A stretch of 64,000 bases of DNA from Pseudodesulfovibrio sp. S3 (GTDB taxonomy: Bacteria; Desulfobacterota; Desulfovibrionia; Desulfovibrionales; Desulfovibrionaceae), in NCBI RefSeq assembly GCF_004025585.1, contig NZ_QTZO01000006.1, forward strand, positions 1-64,000. Reading direction: 5' to 3'. A model generated the notes under the pieces. The model did no database searches. It had not been told where the DNA came from and saw nothing but the letters and a program-made list of their open reading frames with translations. The position numbers and the translations under genes were made by a program. Below are positions 25,579-38,076 of this stretch, piece after piece (the first letter of the stretch is position 1; each line of letters opens with the position of its first letter).

Positions 25579-28500
25579 TTGTTGTACCTGCGCCAAGTAA
25601 TGGGAGTCGTATGGTGCATGTAGTTCCCACGCCGACTTCACTGGTGAAATCTATGGTCCCATGATGTTTGTCTACAACGATGGAATAACATAACGCTAAT
25701 CCCTGGCCTGTGCCAAGGCCTACTTCTTTTGTCGTGAAAAATGGGTCGAAAACTCTCGGCAAAACGGATTCGGGTATCCCGGTCCCTGTGTCGCTGATTT
25801 CGATACATACCCAGTGGTCGTCATGCCAGGTCCGGATATCGATGGTTCCGTGCTCCTTTGTTTCTTCGAACACCTCTGCGATGGCTTGGGATGCGTTCAT
25901 GATGATGTTCAGAAACACCTGATTGAGGTCGTTGAGCAGGCATGGCACCAGGGGAATGTCCTCTGCGAGATGATAGGCGACGCTGGTATGGTATTTCCAT
26001 TCGTTTTTGCTGATAGTGACCGTTGTTTGCAAGGCCTCGTTGATGTCGGCAAGCTGCATGCTATCCATACCCGGATGGGAAAATCGTTTCATGGCACGGA
26101 CAATCGTGGTCACCCTGTCTATCCCGTCCCTTGATTGGTTGAGGGCCATGGGAATTTCTTTGAGGATGAAATCCATGTCGAGTCGTTGCCATTCTTCGTC
26201 AATGACCAGTTCTGTTCCGTCTTTTTCCGCTTTGCATATGCAGCCATGGAGCCTGTTGACCATATCTTTCAGGGTTTCAAAGGAAGTCGACAGAAAGTTG
26301 AGGTTGTCGGTGAGATACTGGACAGGGGTGTTGATCTCGTGCGCAATGCCGGCTGAAAGCTGACCTATGGACTCCAGTTTCTGCGCCAGCGCCAACTGTC
26401 GCTCCAGTTCTTTTCGTTCCGAGATATCAAAGAAGACCTCCAGGAATTTTTCCTGGCCGTTGATGGTTTCCCTGAGCACCGTCTTCAGGACGGGAAGATT
26501 GGTCCCGTCGTGGCACTTGATGGGCATCTCCTTGTCCGTCACCGGCCTTTTTTTTACGGGGCAATCCAGAAACCCGTTTGCATCCCTGGCCTTCCAGCAG
26601 AAGACATCGCAGATCTTGCCGACATAGTCCTCCTCCGGACCGCCAAGCATTTCGAGCGCAACATCGTTGATTGTTTCAATGATCTGCGTCTGTGGATCGA
26701 TTTGCACGATGGCAGCGCGTATGCCGGTCAGGATGCTCTGCATCAGATCCCTTTGGGAAGTCAGGGCCTTCTTGCTTATGAGCCGTTGTATGGCCAGCGA
26801 ATAGTATGACGCCAGGCGAGTGACCATCTGCATGTCCCGGCGGCTGTAATCGTCAGGTTTGTTGGCAAGGACGATCTGGCCGACAAGGTCGTTGCCGAGC
26901 AATACCGGGACGGCGAGCATGTTTCGTATGCTGGCGCGTTCGTCCACCTCTTCCGGTTCGGAGGGTTGCGCGCTTTTATTGTCGTATATGTGGGGGCGTT
27001 GCGTGTTCACGCCGTGTCCCCATGGATTTGAAGATTTGTCGCTGGGGTTAAGGGCAGTAATGATGTCTTTGTCCTTGTCGGTCATGGTGTTCATGTCCAT
27101 GGTCTTAGTGTGGGCTTGAACGACCAGCACACCGTCATCGTTGACGGCACTGACAAAGCCGTCCCCGCTGCCGGTGATTCGTTGGGCCTCCTTCAAAAAG
27201 GCGTTGGATGCCGATGTCAACGAGGTGCCCGAGGACACGATGGGACGGTAAAGCCTGGCAAGGGACATGTTAAGGGCGAGGTTCTGCTGCAATTCCGTTT
27301 CGATTTCATTGCGTCTGGTGATGTCGAGGTTTGCACCATAGATGCGGATGATTTTTCCCTTTGTGTCGAGTTCAGGGGTGGCCTGGCCTTCCATGGTCCG
27401 CACCTTGCCGTCTTTCCTGATGATTCTGAATGTTACGGAAACGGTTTGTTTTTGGGTAAAGATGCTTTCAAAGGCGGTGTCGATCAATTCCCTGTCGTCC
27501 GGGTGGACGATGTTCTCCATGAAGAATTGATGGTTGTTTTGGATTTCATCAGAAGCGTACCCGAAAATCCGGTACATGCTTTCGGTCCAGTAGAATGTGT
27601 TGGAAATGAGATTCAGTTCCCAACCGCCGACCTGGGCCAAGTTCTGTGCTTGTGTCAGTAACTGGCTCATGCGGTTGGAGTTTTCCTCCTGTCGGCGCCC
27701 TTCGATGATTTCCCAAGTCAGGTCCGCAAGGAGCGATGTGGTTTTGATGTCGGTAGCATTGTAATCGACAGGTTTATTACCCACGCCGAGTACGGCCATG
27801 ACCTTGCCGCCGCGTATGACGGGGACCACCAGTAAGCGCTGAATGGCCGGGTGTCCTTCGGGGAGTATCTTTTTTCCTTTCATGAGTGGGGGAGCGTTGT
27901 GCACGACGGGAGTGCGTGTTTGGATGCAGCCCGTCCATACTTCCGCCATATCCAGGTCGTAGTTTTTCCCCGACCCCTTTCGCAGACAAGATCCGCTGGT
28001 CATTTTCGACGACCAGGCCTGGAGGGAGATGGTTTTTTGGTCGCTTTCGAGAAAATGGAGAAAACCGATTTTACTGTTTGTCAGTTCTTCGGCGATGTCG
28101 ATGGTTTCGGCCAGCAACTCCGAGTGGGGTTTTGAGGTGGAGCTTTCCAACAGCTTCAATCGGGCCAGTTTGACCGACTCCGCCCTGCGTTCCTCTGTCA
28201 GGTCTTCGCCCAGACAGGTGGTATTTTGGATCACCCCGTCGGTGTTTATGGTAAGCATGTTGAACCAGCTGATACGTTTGTGTTCACCGTTATGAGCAAT
28301 GATTTCATTATCAAATCTGGCGTATTCACCTATCTCCGCGTTGTCCATGATTTGTTTGAACGCTTCGCGGGCTTGGCCGCGCCGCTCAGCAGGAATGAAC
28401 ATGTCAAACCAGTCCCGCCCGAGAATGTCGGTCTCGGACCAGCCGGTCAGTTTCAGGAAGTTGGCATTGGCGGAAGTTATTCTGGCCTGGGAGTCCAGGG

Positions 28501-28630
28501 CGATGCCGATCAGGGATGTCTGTTCCAGAAGGTTGCGCAGTGGAGTGTCTTCAAGCTCTCTGACGCGCCGACGAAGGCTTTCCAGTTCAACAATCAATGA
28601 TTGTTTTGACATGTCGTCGTAACGGTGCAC
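25568..28630 (-). CDS. Soluble PAS-GAF-PAS-GAF-PAS sensor histidine kinase
   Basis: A 1020-residue kinase without membrane segments. Domains in order: PAS (~30-140, SLIGIALDSQARITSANANF), GAF (~165-310), PAS (~325-440, QVGGWELNLISNTFYW), GAF (~460-620), PAS (~640-750, with CWKARD and DCPVKKR Cys), HisKA with AGIAHEINTPVQYL, HATPase (DTGTGIPESVLPRVFDPFF, GTGQGLALC). I take the GTG at 28630 because GGGGGA lies 6 nt upstream; ATG at 28612 has none. It heads the receiver operon. Cys in the third PAS may make it redox-sensitive, but this is inference. Confidence 0.88.
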   Translation of the reverse strand: MHRYDDMSKQSLIVELESLRRRVRELEDTPLRNLLEQTSLIGIALDSQARITSANANFLKLTGWSETDILGRDWFDMFIPAERRGQAREAFKQIMDNAEIGEYARFDNEIIAHNGEHKRISWFNMLTINTDGVIQNTTCLGEDLTEERRAESVKLARLKLLESSTSKPHSELLAETIDIAEELTNSKIGFLHFLESDQKTISLQAWSSKMTSGSCLRKGSGKNYDLDMAEVWTGCIQTRTPVVHNAPPLMKGKKILPEGHPAIQRLLVVPVIRGGKVMAVLGVGNKPVDYNATDIKTTSLLADLTWEIIEGRRQEENSNRMSQLLTQAQNLAQVGGWELNLISNTFYWTESMYRIFGYASDEIQNNHQFFMENIVHPDDRELIDTAFESIFTQKQTVSVTFRIIRKDGKVRTMEGQATPELDTKGKIIRIYGANLDITRRNEIETELQQNLALNMSLARLYRPIVSSGTSLTSASNAFLKEAQRITGSGDGFVSAVNDDGVLVVQAHTKTMDMNTMTDKDKDIITALNPSDKSSNPWGHGVNTQRPHIYDNKSAQPSEPEEVDERASIRNMLAVPVLLGNDLVGQIVLANKPDDYSRRDMQMVTRLASYYSLAIQRLISKKALTSQRDLMQSILTGIRAAIVQIDPQTQIIETINDVALEMLGGPEEDYVGKICDVFCWKARDANGFLDCPVKKRPVTDKEMPIKCHDGTNLPVLKTVLRETINGQEKFLEVFFDISERKELERQLALAQKLESIGQLSAGIAHEINTPVQYLTDNLNFLSTSFETLKDMVNRLHGCICKAEKDGTELVIDEEWQRLDMDFILKEIPMALNQSRDGIDRVTTIVRAMKRFSHPGMDSMQLADINEALQTTVTISKNEWKYHTSVAYHLAEDIPLVPCLLNDLNQVFLNIIMNASQAIAEVFEETKEHGTIDIRTWHDDHWVCIEISDTGTGIPESVLPRVFDPFFTTKEVGLGTGQGLALCYSIVVDKHHGTIDFTSEVGVGTTCTIRLPLLGAGTTNVQ

Positions 28631-28849
28631 GTTATCCCCCGCTGCTGTGAACGTATTGCTTTAATGCAACAATACATGTTTGTGGCTGAAGATAAAGCGT
28701 TTCAAAGAGATTATAATGGGTTGCCCGATTCGGGCCGCGTATCTTTGTGAATCGAAGTTTTCGGCTGCATGGCGCGGCTCCCGTTCGTTGCCGAGGGCCT
28801 GCTTTTGTTCGTCTGTTAGAATGGACCCGATGAAGGCCGTCTTTCTCCG

Positions 28850-29704
28850 TTAACTATGGGCTTTCATTACATGTCCGAAACTGCCGATCCTGAGTGCATC
28901 TTTTCGATCCTTGAAAAAGAGCGAATTGAGTTCTTCAGGCCCAAAATCCGTCAGTTGGGTGAACCCGAGAGCTTTCAGCTCTGTTTTCAGCGCATCGGGA
29001 TCATAAAAGCTTATCCACGGTTCGCCAGCCCGTCCGACCTTTTTGGACAACAGGCTGAAAACCACTCGACGCAGAATGCCCTGCGAAGAAGGTGGAATGA
29101 TATAATCAAATATGACTTCGCTCCCGGAAGGAGTTGACGAGGCGATGTATTGCAACGTTTTCAACATGGACGCAGCGGGTAGATACATCGTCACGCCAAG
29201 CCATGAAAAAAACGTGGGCTGATTTGTATCGAACCCGGATTTCTGCAACGGTCCCGCCAATGACTGCTTTGCAAAGTCCACAGGAGTGAAAGTCAAATTT
29301 TCGGGTATTGATATCGCTGCCGCCTTCAGTTGCTTGATTTTCCATTCCTGTGTGTCAGGGTGGTCGACTTCGAATATGTTCAAGCCAAGAGCGGAATACG
29401 GATTACGGTAGGCAAAGGTGTCGAGTCCGGCACCAAGAATGACGTATTGACGGACTCCGCACTTGACCGCCTCGGAAAGTGCGTCCTCGGCAAGTCTGCT
29501 GCGCGCAACCACTATAGCTCGTAAATTGCTGTGCAGTCTTGTTCTGAGCTGTCGCTTTTTTGACCGGAGTTCCGCCGCGCCGTGAGGACCGATGATCGCT
29601 AGCGCCACAGGGTCTTCGAACACTGTCGGATTGTCATAAATCTGGTGCGCCGCGCGCATCAGGGCAACTCTATATGCAGTGAGGCTGGGGGTGTCCTGTT
29701 TCAT
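28850..29704 (-). CDS. Leucine-carboxyl-methyltransferase-like SAM-dependent methyltransferase (TIGR00027-type)
   Basis: A 284-residue methyltransferase. I start at ATG 29704 with AGAGG 5 nt upstream; the longer open frame lacks a ribosome binding site. RAAHQIYDNPTVFEDPVAL opens the protein, RSRLAEDAL and QYVILGAGLDTFAYR give the SAM site, EVDHPDTQEWK and FSWLGVTMYLPAASM are typical of the family, which is often linked to secondary metabolism. Substrate unknown. The gene stands alone with a 218-nt gap before it and a 754-nt gap after its start, and looks unrelated to its neighbours, which could reflect acquisition. Confidence 0.8.
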   Translation of the reverse strand: MKQDTPSLTAYRVALMRAAHQIYDNPTVFEDPVALAIIGPHGAAELRSKKRQLRTRLHSNLRAIVVARSRLAEDALSEAVKCGVRQYVILGAGLDTFAYRNPYSALGLNIFEVDHPDTQEWKIKQLKAAAISIPENLTFTPVDFAKQSLAGPLQKSGFDTNQPTFFSWLGVTMYLPAASMLKTLQYIASSTPSGSEVIFDYIIPPSSQGILRRVVFSLLSKKVGRAGEPWISFYDPDALKTELKALGFTQLTDFGPEELNSLFFKDRKDALRIGSFGHVMKAHS

Positions 29705-30458
29705 CTTTTCCTCTGTGCGGTTGGGGTGCAGATGAATGCGTTGAACAATGCATTGCCATGCCGGCATGGTCATGACCGTCCCTGTCTCGGACAGCCTGTC
29801 GGCTGAATTGGATATCTGCCATGCCGACTTGAGTTTGTCAATTGAATTATTCAACAATATCAAATGGTTGAGCTGTTGACGAACCCGAGGGCATATTGGT
29901 ATGATTATTATCTGCTGAGTGAATTTCTTCTCGAATCATGCTTAAGATACATAGGTCTTCCAGCGGCTTAGTTCGTTTTGACTGACGGCCTGCTTCCTGT
30001 CCTCATTGCTGCGCAAATGGTGTCTCTGACCAGGCTGCCGTTCAGGTGGCGGTGGTTTTCCGGTCTTTTCCCAGGTCTGAACCTGCGCTGTTCTGGTTGT
30101 CTTGGGCGTTCATGGGCCGGGCATGGGATGGCAGGGCCGCTGTTTCAGAAAGAAAGATATGCACTGCCCGAATCCACTGAGACAAGGGTGCGACAATCGC
30201 GGTTCGACCGATTTGCGGACAGACTCATTGTGCCATTTCCCCGGGAGGCCTGCCGGAGGCGTGTGAAGGTCTTTTTGCGGGGCTATTTTGATTGACCGAT
30301 CAATCAAAAACGCAACTTTTTCAAAATAAATAAATATTACGTATGGTTATGCGATCAAATTTTTCTGGATAAAAGGTTGTGTTGTGGTATTACACAATCG
30401 TGATTCGGGGAGGTCCCGGAAGATTATGGCAGCACACACAAATTTTGAGGGTATGATT
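29705..30458. other. Long intergenic region with two palindromes
   Basis: 754 bp without a convincing gene; short frames on both strands lack ribosome binding sites and recognisable motifs. It contains the palindrome TTGAAT-T-ATTCAA at 29842-29854 near the likely methyltransferase promoter and a TetR-like dyad at 30286-30309 upstream of the OB-fold gene. The middle part is GC-rich and may be gene remnant or untranslated DNA. No tRNA-like fold was seen. Confidence 0.5.
30286..30309. promoter_or_regulatory. 24-bp TetR-like operator palindrome
   Basis: Ten-nt arms TTTTGATTGA and TCAATCAAAA are perfectly complementary around the centre CCGA. The GACCGATC-type core and the length are typical of TetR/AcrR-family operators. 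It is 150 nt upstream of the OB-fold gene. No TetR gene is encoded in the window, so a regulator would act in trans. Confidence 0.5.
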
Positions 30459-30791
30459 ATGAAACGTTTTAGCTTGATTCTGGTTCTGTTCGTGATGGTT
30501 ATTTCCGCTACAACCTGTCTGGCATCCGGCCAGCCCAAGGCCAGCACTGTTGCCGAGGCCAAGGCTTCCGGCGTGGACACCAACGTGGTCCTGAGCGGCC
30601 ACATCGTCAAGAAGATCCAGTCCAATGAGTTTATCTTCTCCGACGGCACCGGCGAGTTGCTCCTGTACATCGATGATGCAGAAATGCAACAGATGGCGAA
30701 CGAAACCAATGAGCTGGAAGTGGATGGCGTGATCGTTCGGAACTTCATGTATACCGAGGTTCAGGTCGATAACGCGAAGATCCGCAACTAG
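30459..30791 (+). CDS. Periplasmic OB-fold (YgiW/YdeI-type, BOF) stress protein
   Basis: A 110-residue exported protein. ATG 30459 has TTGAGGG 8 nt upstream and begins a signal peptide (KRFSLILVLFVMVISATTCLA). The mature part, with VAEAKASGVDTNVVLSGHIV and NEFIFSDGTGELLLYID, matches the bacterial OB-fold family of YgiW/YdeI, linked in enterobacteria to stress tolerance and cationic-peptide resistance. The Cys in TTCLAS might be a lipobox-like site, though the spacing is not classic. A strong terminator follows. Confidence 0.8.
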   Translation: MKRFSLILVLFVMVISATTCLASGQPKASTVAEAKASGVDTNVVLSGHIVKKIQSNEFIFSDGTGELLLYIDDAEMQQMANETNELEVDGVIVRNFMYTEVQVDNAKIRN

Positions 30792-30818
30792 TCGAAGCAG
30801 TACGCGCCTGAAATAATG

Positions 30819-30850
30819 AAAAGGGGGAACTCGGACGAGTTCCCCCTTTT
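30819..30850 (+). terminator. Rho-independent terminator of the OB-fold gene
   Basis: Perfect 14-bp stem (30819-30832 with 30837-30850), loop GGAC; the 3' arm ends in TTTT followed by C. The 5' AAAA makes it usable on both strands. Confidence 0.85.
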
Positions 30851-30864
30851 CTTGTGGAGAAATC

Positions 30865-30892
30865 GGGCCTTCCGCTTGTAGGCGGAAGGCCC
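30865..30892 (-). terminator. Inverted repeat, probable terminator of the por operon
   Basis: An 11-bp perfect stem (30865-30875 with 30882-30892) with a 6-nt loop, about 80 nt downstream of the por stop codon on the minus strand. The following minus-strand bases GATTTCT contain only a short T run, so termination may be inefficient or shared with the neighbouring hairpin. Confidence 0.55.
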
Positions 30893-30969
30893 TTCGCAAA
30901 GCCCAGCGGTCCTAATGGAGGCTGATATCTTGTAAGTTGCGGTCACAAAATGGGCTTTGCGGTACTATG

Positions 30970-35825
<4,856 letters not shown>

Positions 35826-35826
35826 G

Positions 35827-37947
35827 TCAGGAGTCCTTTTCGGCCTGGGCCTGTATGGCGGTGATGGCCACGGTGTTGACGATGTCACGCACACGGCATC
35901 CCCGACTCAGGTCGTTGACGGGTTTGTTGAGTCCCTGCAGCACGGGGCCGATGGCCGTTGATCCCGGCACGGACCGCTGCACGGCCTTGTAGGTGTTGTT
36001 GCCGGTATTCAGGTCCGGGAAGACAAAGACCGTGGCATGACCGGCCACATCGGAGTCCGGCATCTTGGCGCGGGCGACCTCCGGGTCCACGGCGGCGTCG
36101 TATTGGAGCGGGCCTTCGATGGCCAGGTCCAGATGGCGTTCTTCGGCAAGCTGGCGGGCGATGCGCGTGGCCTCGGCCACCTTTTCGACCTCGGCGCCGG
36201 TGCCGGATTCACCCGTGGAGTAGGAGAGCATGGCGACCTTGGGTTCGATGCCGAAGATCCGGGCCGTCTCTGCCGAGCTGAGGGCGATTTCCGCCAGTTG
36301 GCGGGCATCGGGCTTGGGATTAACCGCGCAGTCGCCGAAGCAGACCACCCGGTCGCCCATGCACATCAGGAAGATCGACGAAACAATGGAGGCTTCCGGC
36401 TTGGTCTTGATGAATTCAAAGGCCGGGCGGATGGTCTGGGCCGTGGTGGTGACCGATCCGGAGACCATGCCGTCCGCATCTCCGGCCTTGACCATCATGG
36501 TGCCGAAATAGGTCGGATCGCTCATGCGGTCCTTGGCGTCCTCCATGCGGATGCCCTTGTGCTTGCGTTCTTCAAAGTAGCGCTCCGCATAGGTCAGGAA
36601 GTGCGGTGAGGTCACCGGATCGACGATCTTCGCCTCCTCAATCTGGAGGCCCAGCCTCAGCGCCTGCTCCCGGATGGCTGTTTCGTTGCCCAGCAGGGTG
36701 ATGTCCGCCACGCCGCGGCGCAGGAGAATTTCCGTGGCCTGGAGAATGCGGTCGCTCGTACCCTCGGGCAGGACGATGTGCTGCCGCTCGGCCTTGGCCC
36801 TTTCCACAAGGTTGTATTCGAACATGAACGGCGTGATTTTGGTGGACACGGTCGTGCCCAGCCGTTTGCGCAGTTCCTCGGTGTCCACGCAGGACTCGAA
36901 CAACCCTATGGCCGAGGCGATTTTTGCCGGGTGTTCCGGGTCGATGGTGCCGTGCAGGGCCTGGAGTATCTGAGTGATCTTGAAGGTGTGCCCCTCCACG
37001 CTCAGGATGGGCAGCGGAACGCCGGTCCACCCCTCGATCAGGCGATGGACGGTCTCGGTCGGCTGAATGCCGCCGGTCAGGACCATGCCCGCGATATTGC
37101 CGAAGGAGGACGACTGGCGGGAGGTGATGCTGGCCAGGATGATGTCCGAGCGGTCGCCGGGAGTGATGATCAGGCTTCCGTCCGAAATGTAGTTGAGAAA
37201 GTTGCCGATGTGCATGGCCGCGACCAGGAAGTTGTCCACCGGCTGGTCAAGGCTGCCGTGGCCGTAGAGGACCTTGGCGTCCAGCCACTTGATGACGTCG
37301 TGGATGGTCGGATTGCCCAACCGCTTGTCGTCGGGGATGATGTAGGTCAGCAGGGCATGCGTGGAGTGCGTCCGTCCCTTGATGTCGTCCAGCACAGTCC
37401 TTGGCAGGTCCGGTCTGGCCCGGTTGATGACCAGCCCCAGGACTTCCAATCCCTTTTGTTCGAAGGTCTCGATGGTCCGCTGAGCCGAGTCGCAGAGTTC
37501 GGTCTCGTTCTTGTTCCGGCCGTTGACCACCAGCAGGACCGGGCAGCCGAGGTTGGAGGCGATGGAGACGTTCATTTCGTATTCCAGTGCCGCATTGCCT
37601 CCGATGTAGTCGGTGCCTTCGCAGAGGACGAAATCGTATTCTTTTTCCAGTTCCTTGAACTTGTTCAGCGTATTTTCAAGCAGTAGAGCTTGTTGCCCTT
37701 CATTGAGCATCCGTTGCGCTTCACTCAGGGTATAGGCATGGGTGCGGTCGTATTTCACGTCGAGCTTGAAGTGCCGGATCACCAGGTCGATATCGTGGTC
37801 CCGGGTGTTTTCCAGATGATCGCTGATGATGGGCCGGAAAATGGCCACTCGTTGCACATGAGTCCGCAGGAGCTGCATCACGCCCAGGACGATGGCTGAT
37901 TTGCCGCTTCTCGGTTCAGTTGCCGCTATGTACAGGCTTTTTGACAT
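35827..37947 (-). CDS. pta: Phosphate acetyltransferase (long form with P-loop and DRTGG domains)
   Basis: A 706-residue enzyme converting acetyl-CoA and phosphate to acetyl phosphate. The N-terminal P-loop-like domain starts ATEPRSGKSAIVLGVMQLL, a DRTGG domain spans about 215-330, and the catalytic PTA domain fills residues ~375-706 (GDADGMVSGSVTTTAQTIRPA, DCAVNPKPD, FVFPDLNTGNNTYKAVQR). Length matches E. coli Pta (714). ATG 37947 has AAGGA 8 nt upstream; the upstream open frame is non-coding and contains a hairpin. First gene of the acetate unit. Confidence 0.96.
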   Translation of the reverse strand: MSKSLYIAATEPRSGKSAIVLGVMQLLRTHVQRVAIFRPIISDHLENTRDHDIDLVIRHFKLDVKYDRTHAYTLSEAQRMLNEGQQALLLENTLNKFKELEKEYDFVLCEGTDYIGGNAALEYEMNVSIASNLGCPVLLVVNGRNKNETELCDSAQRTIETFEQKGLEVLGLVINRARPDLPRTVLDDIKGRTHSTHALLTYIIPDDKRLGNPTIHDVIKWLDAKVLYGHGSLDQPVDNFLVAAMHIGNFLNYISDGSLIITPGDRSDIILASITSRQSSSFGNIAGMVLTGGIQPTETVHRLIEGWTGVPLPILSVEGHTFKITQILQALHGTIDPEHPAKIASAIGLFESCVDTEELRKRLGTTVSTKITPFMFEYNLVERAKAERQHIVLPEGTSDRILQATEILLRRGVADITLLGNETAIREQALRLGLQIEEAKIVDPVTSPHFLTYAERYFEERKHKGIRMEDAKDRMSDPTYFGTMMVKAGDADGMVSGSVTTTAQTIRPAFEFIKTKPEASIVSSIFLMCMGDRVVCFGDCAVNPKPDARQLAEIALSSAETARIFGIEPKVAMLSYSTGESGTGAEVEKVAEATRIARQLAEERHLDLAIEGPLQYDAAVDPEVARAKMPDSDVAGHATVFVFPDLNTGNNTYKAVQRSVPGSTAIGPVLQGLNKPVNDLSRGCRVRDIVNTVAITAIQAQAEKDS

Positions 37948-37978
37948 GCCGTTGATCCTTTGTACTTGCTCGGGAGGA

Positions 37979-38008
37979 GGGAGGACTCTGCCGTGGCAGA
38001 GCCCTCCC
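37979..38008 (-). terminator. GC-rich inverted repeat between rnfB and pta
   Basis: Arms 37979-37992 and 37995-38008 pair over 13 of 14 positions (one A/C mismatch). It lies about 70-100 nt past the rnfB stop and 32 nt before pta. There is no T tract, so it is either a weak terminator or an mRNA-stability hairpin ahead of pta. Confidence 0.45.
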
Positions 38009-38076
38009 GAACGTGATCCCGGCTTAGGCATAAGGGGTTGCCGGGTTCACGATCCTCGAGGACGGGTATGGTATGG

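Noticed and set aside
29978-30307. Short frames of 105 codons (+) and 65 codons (-) in the 0.75-kb gap
   Set aside because: Arginine-rich or featureless translations, no ribosome binding site, mutually antisense; nothing supports coding.
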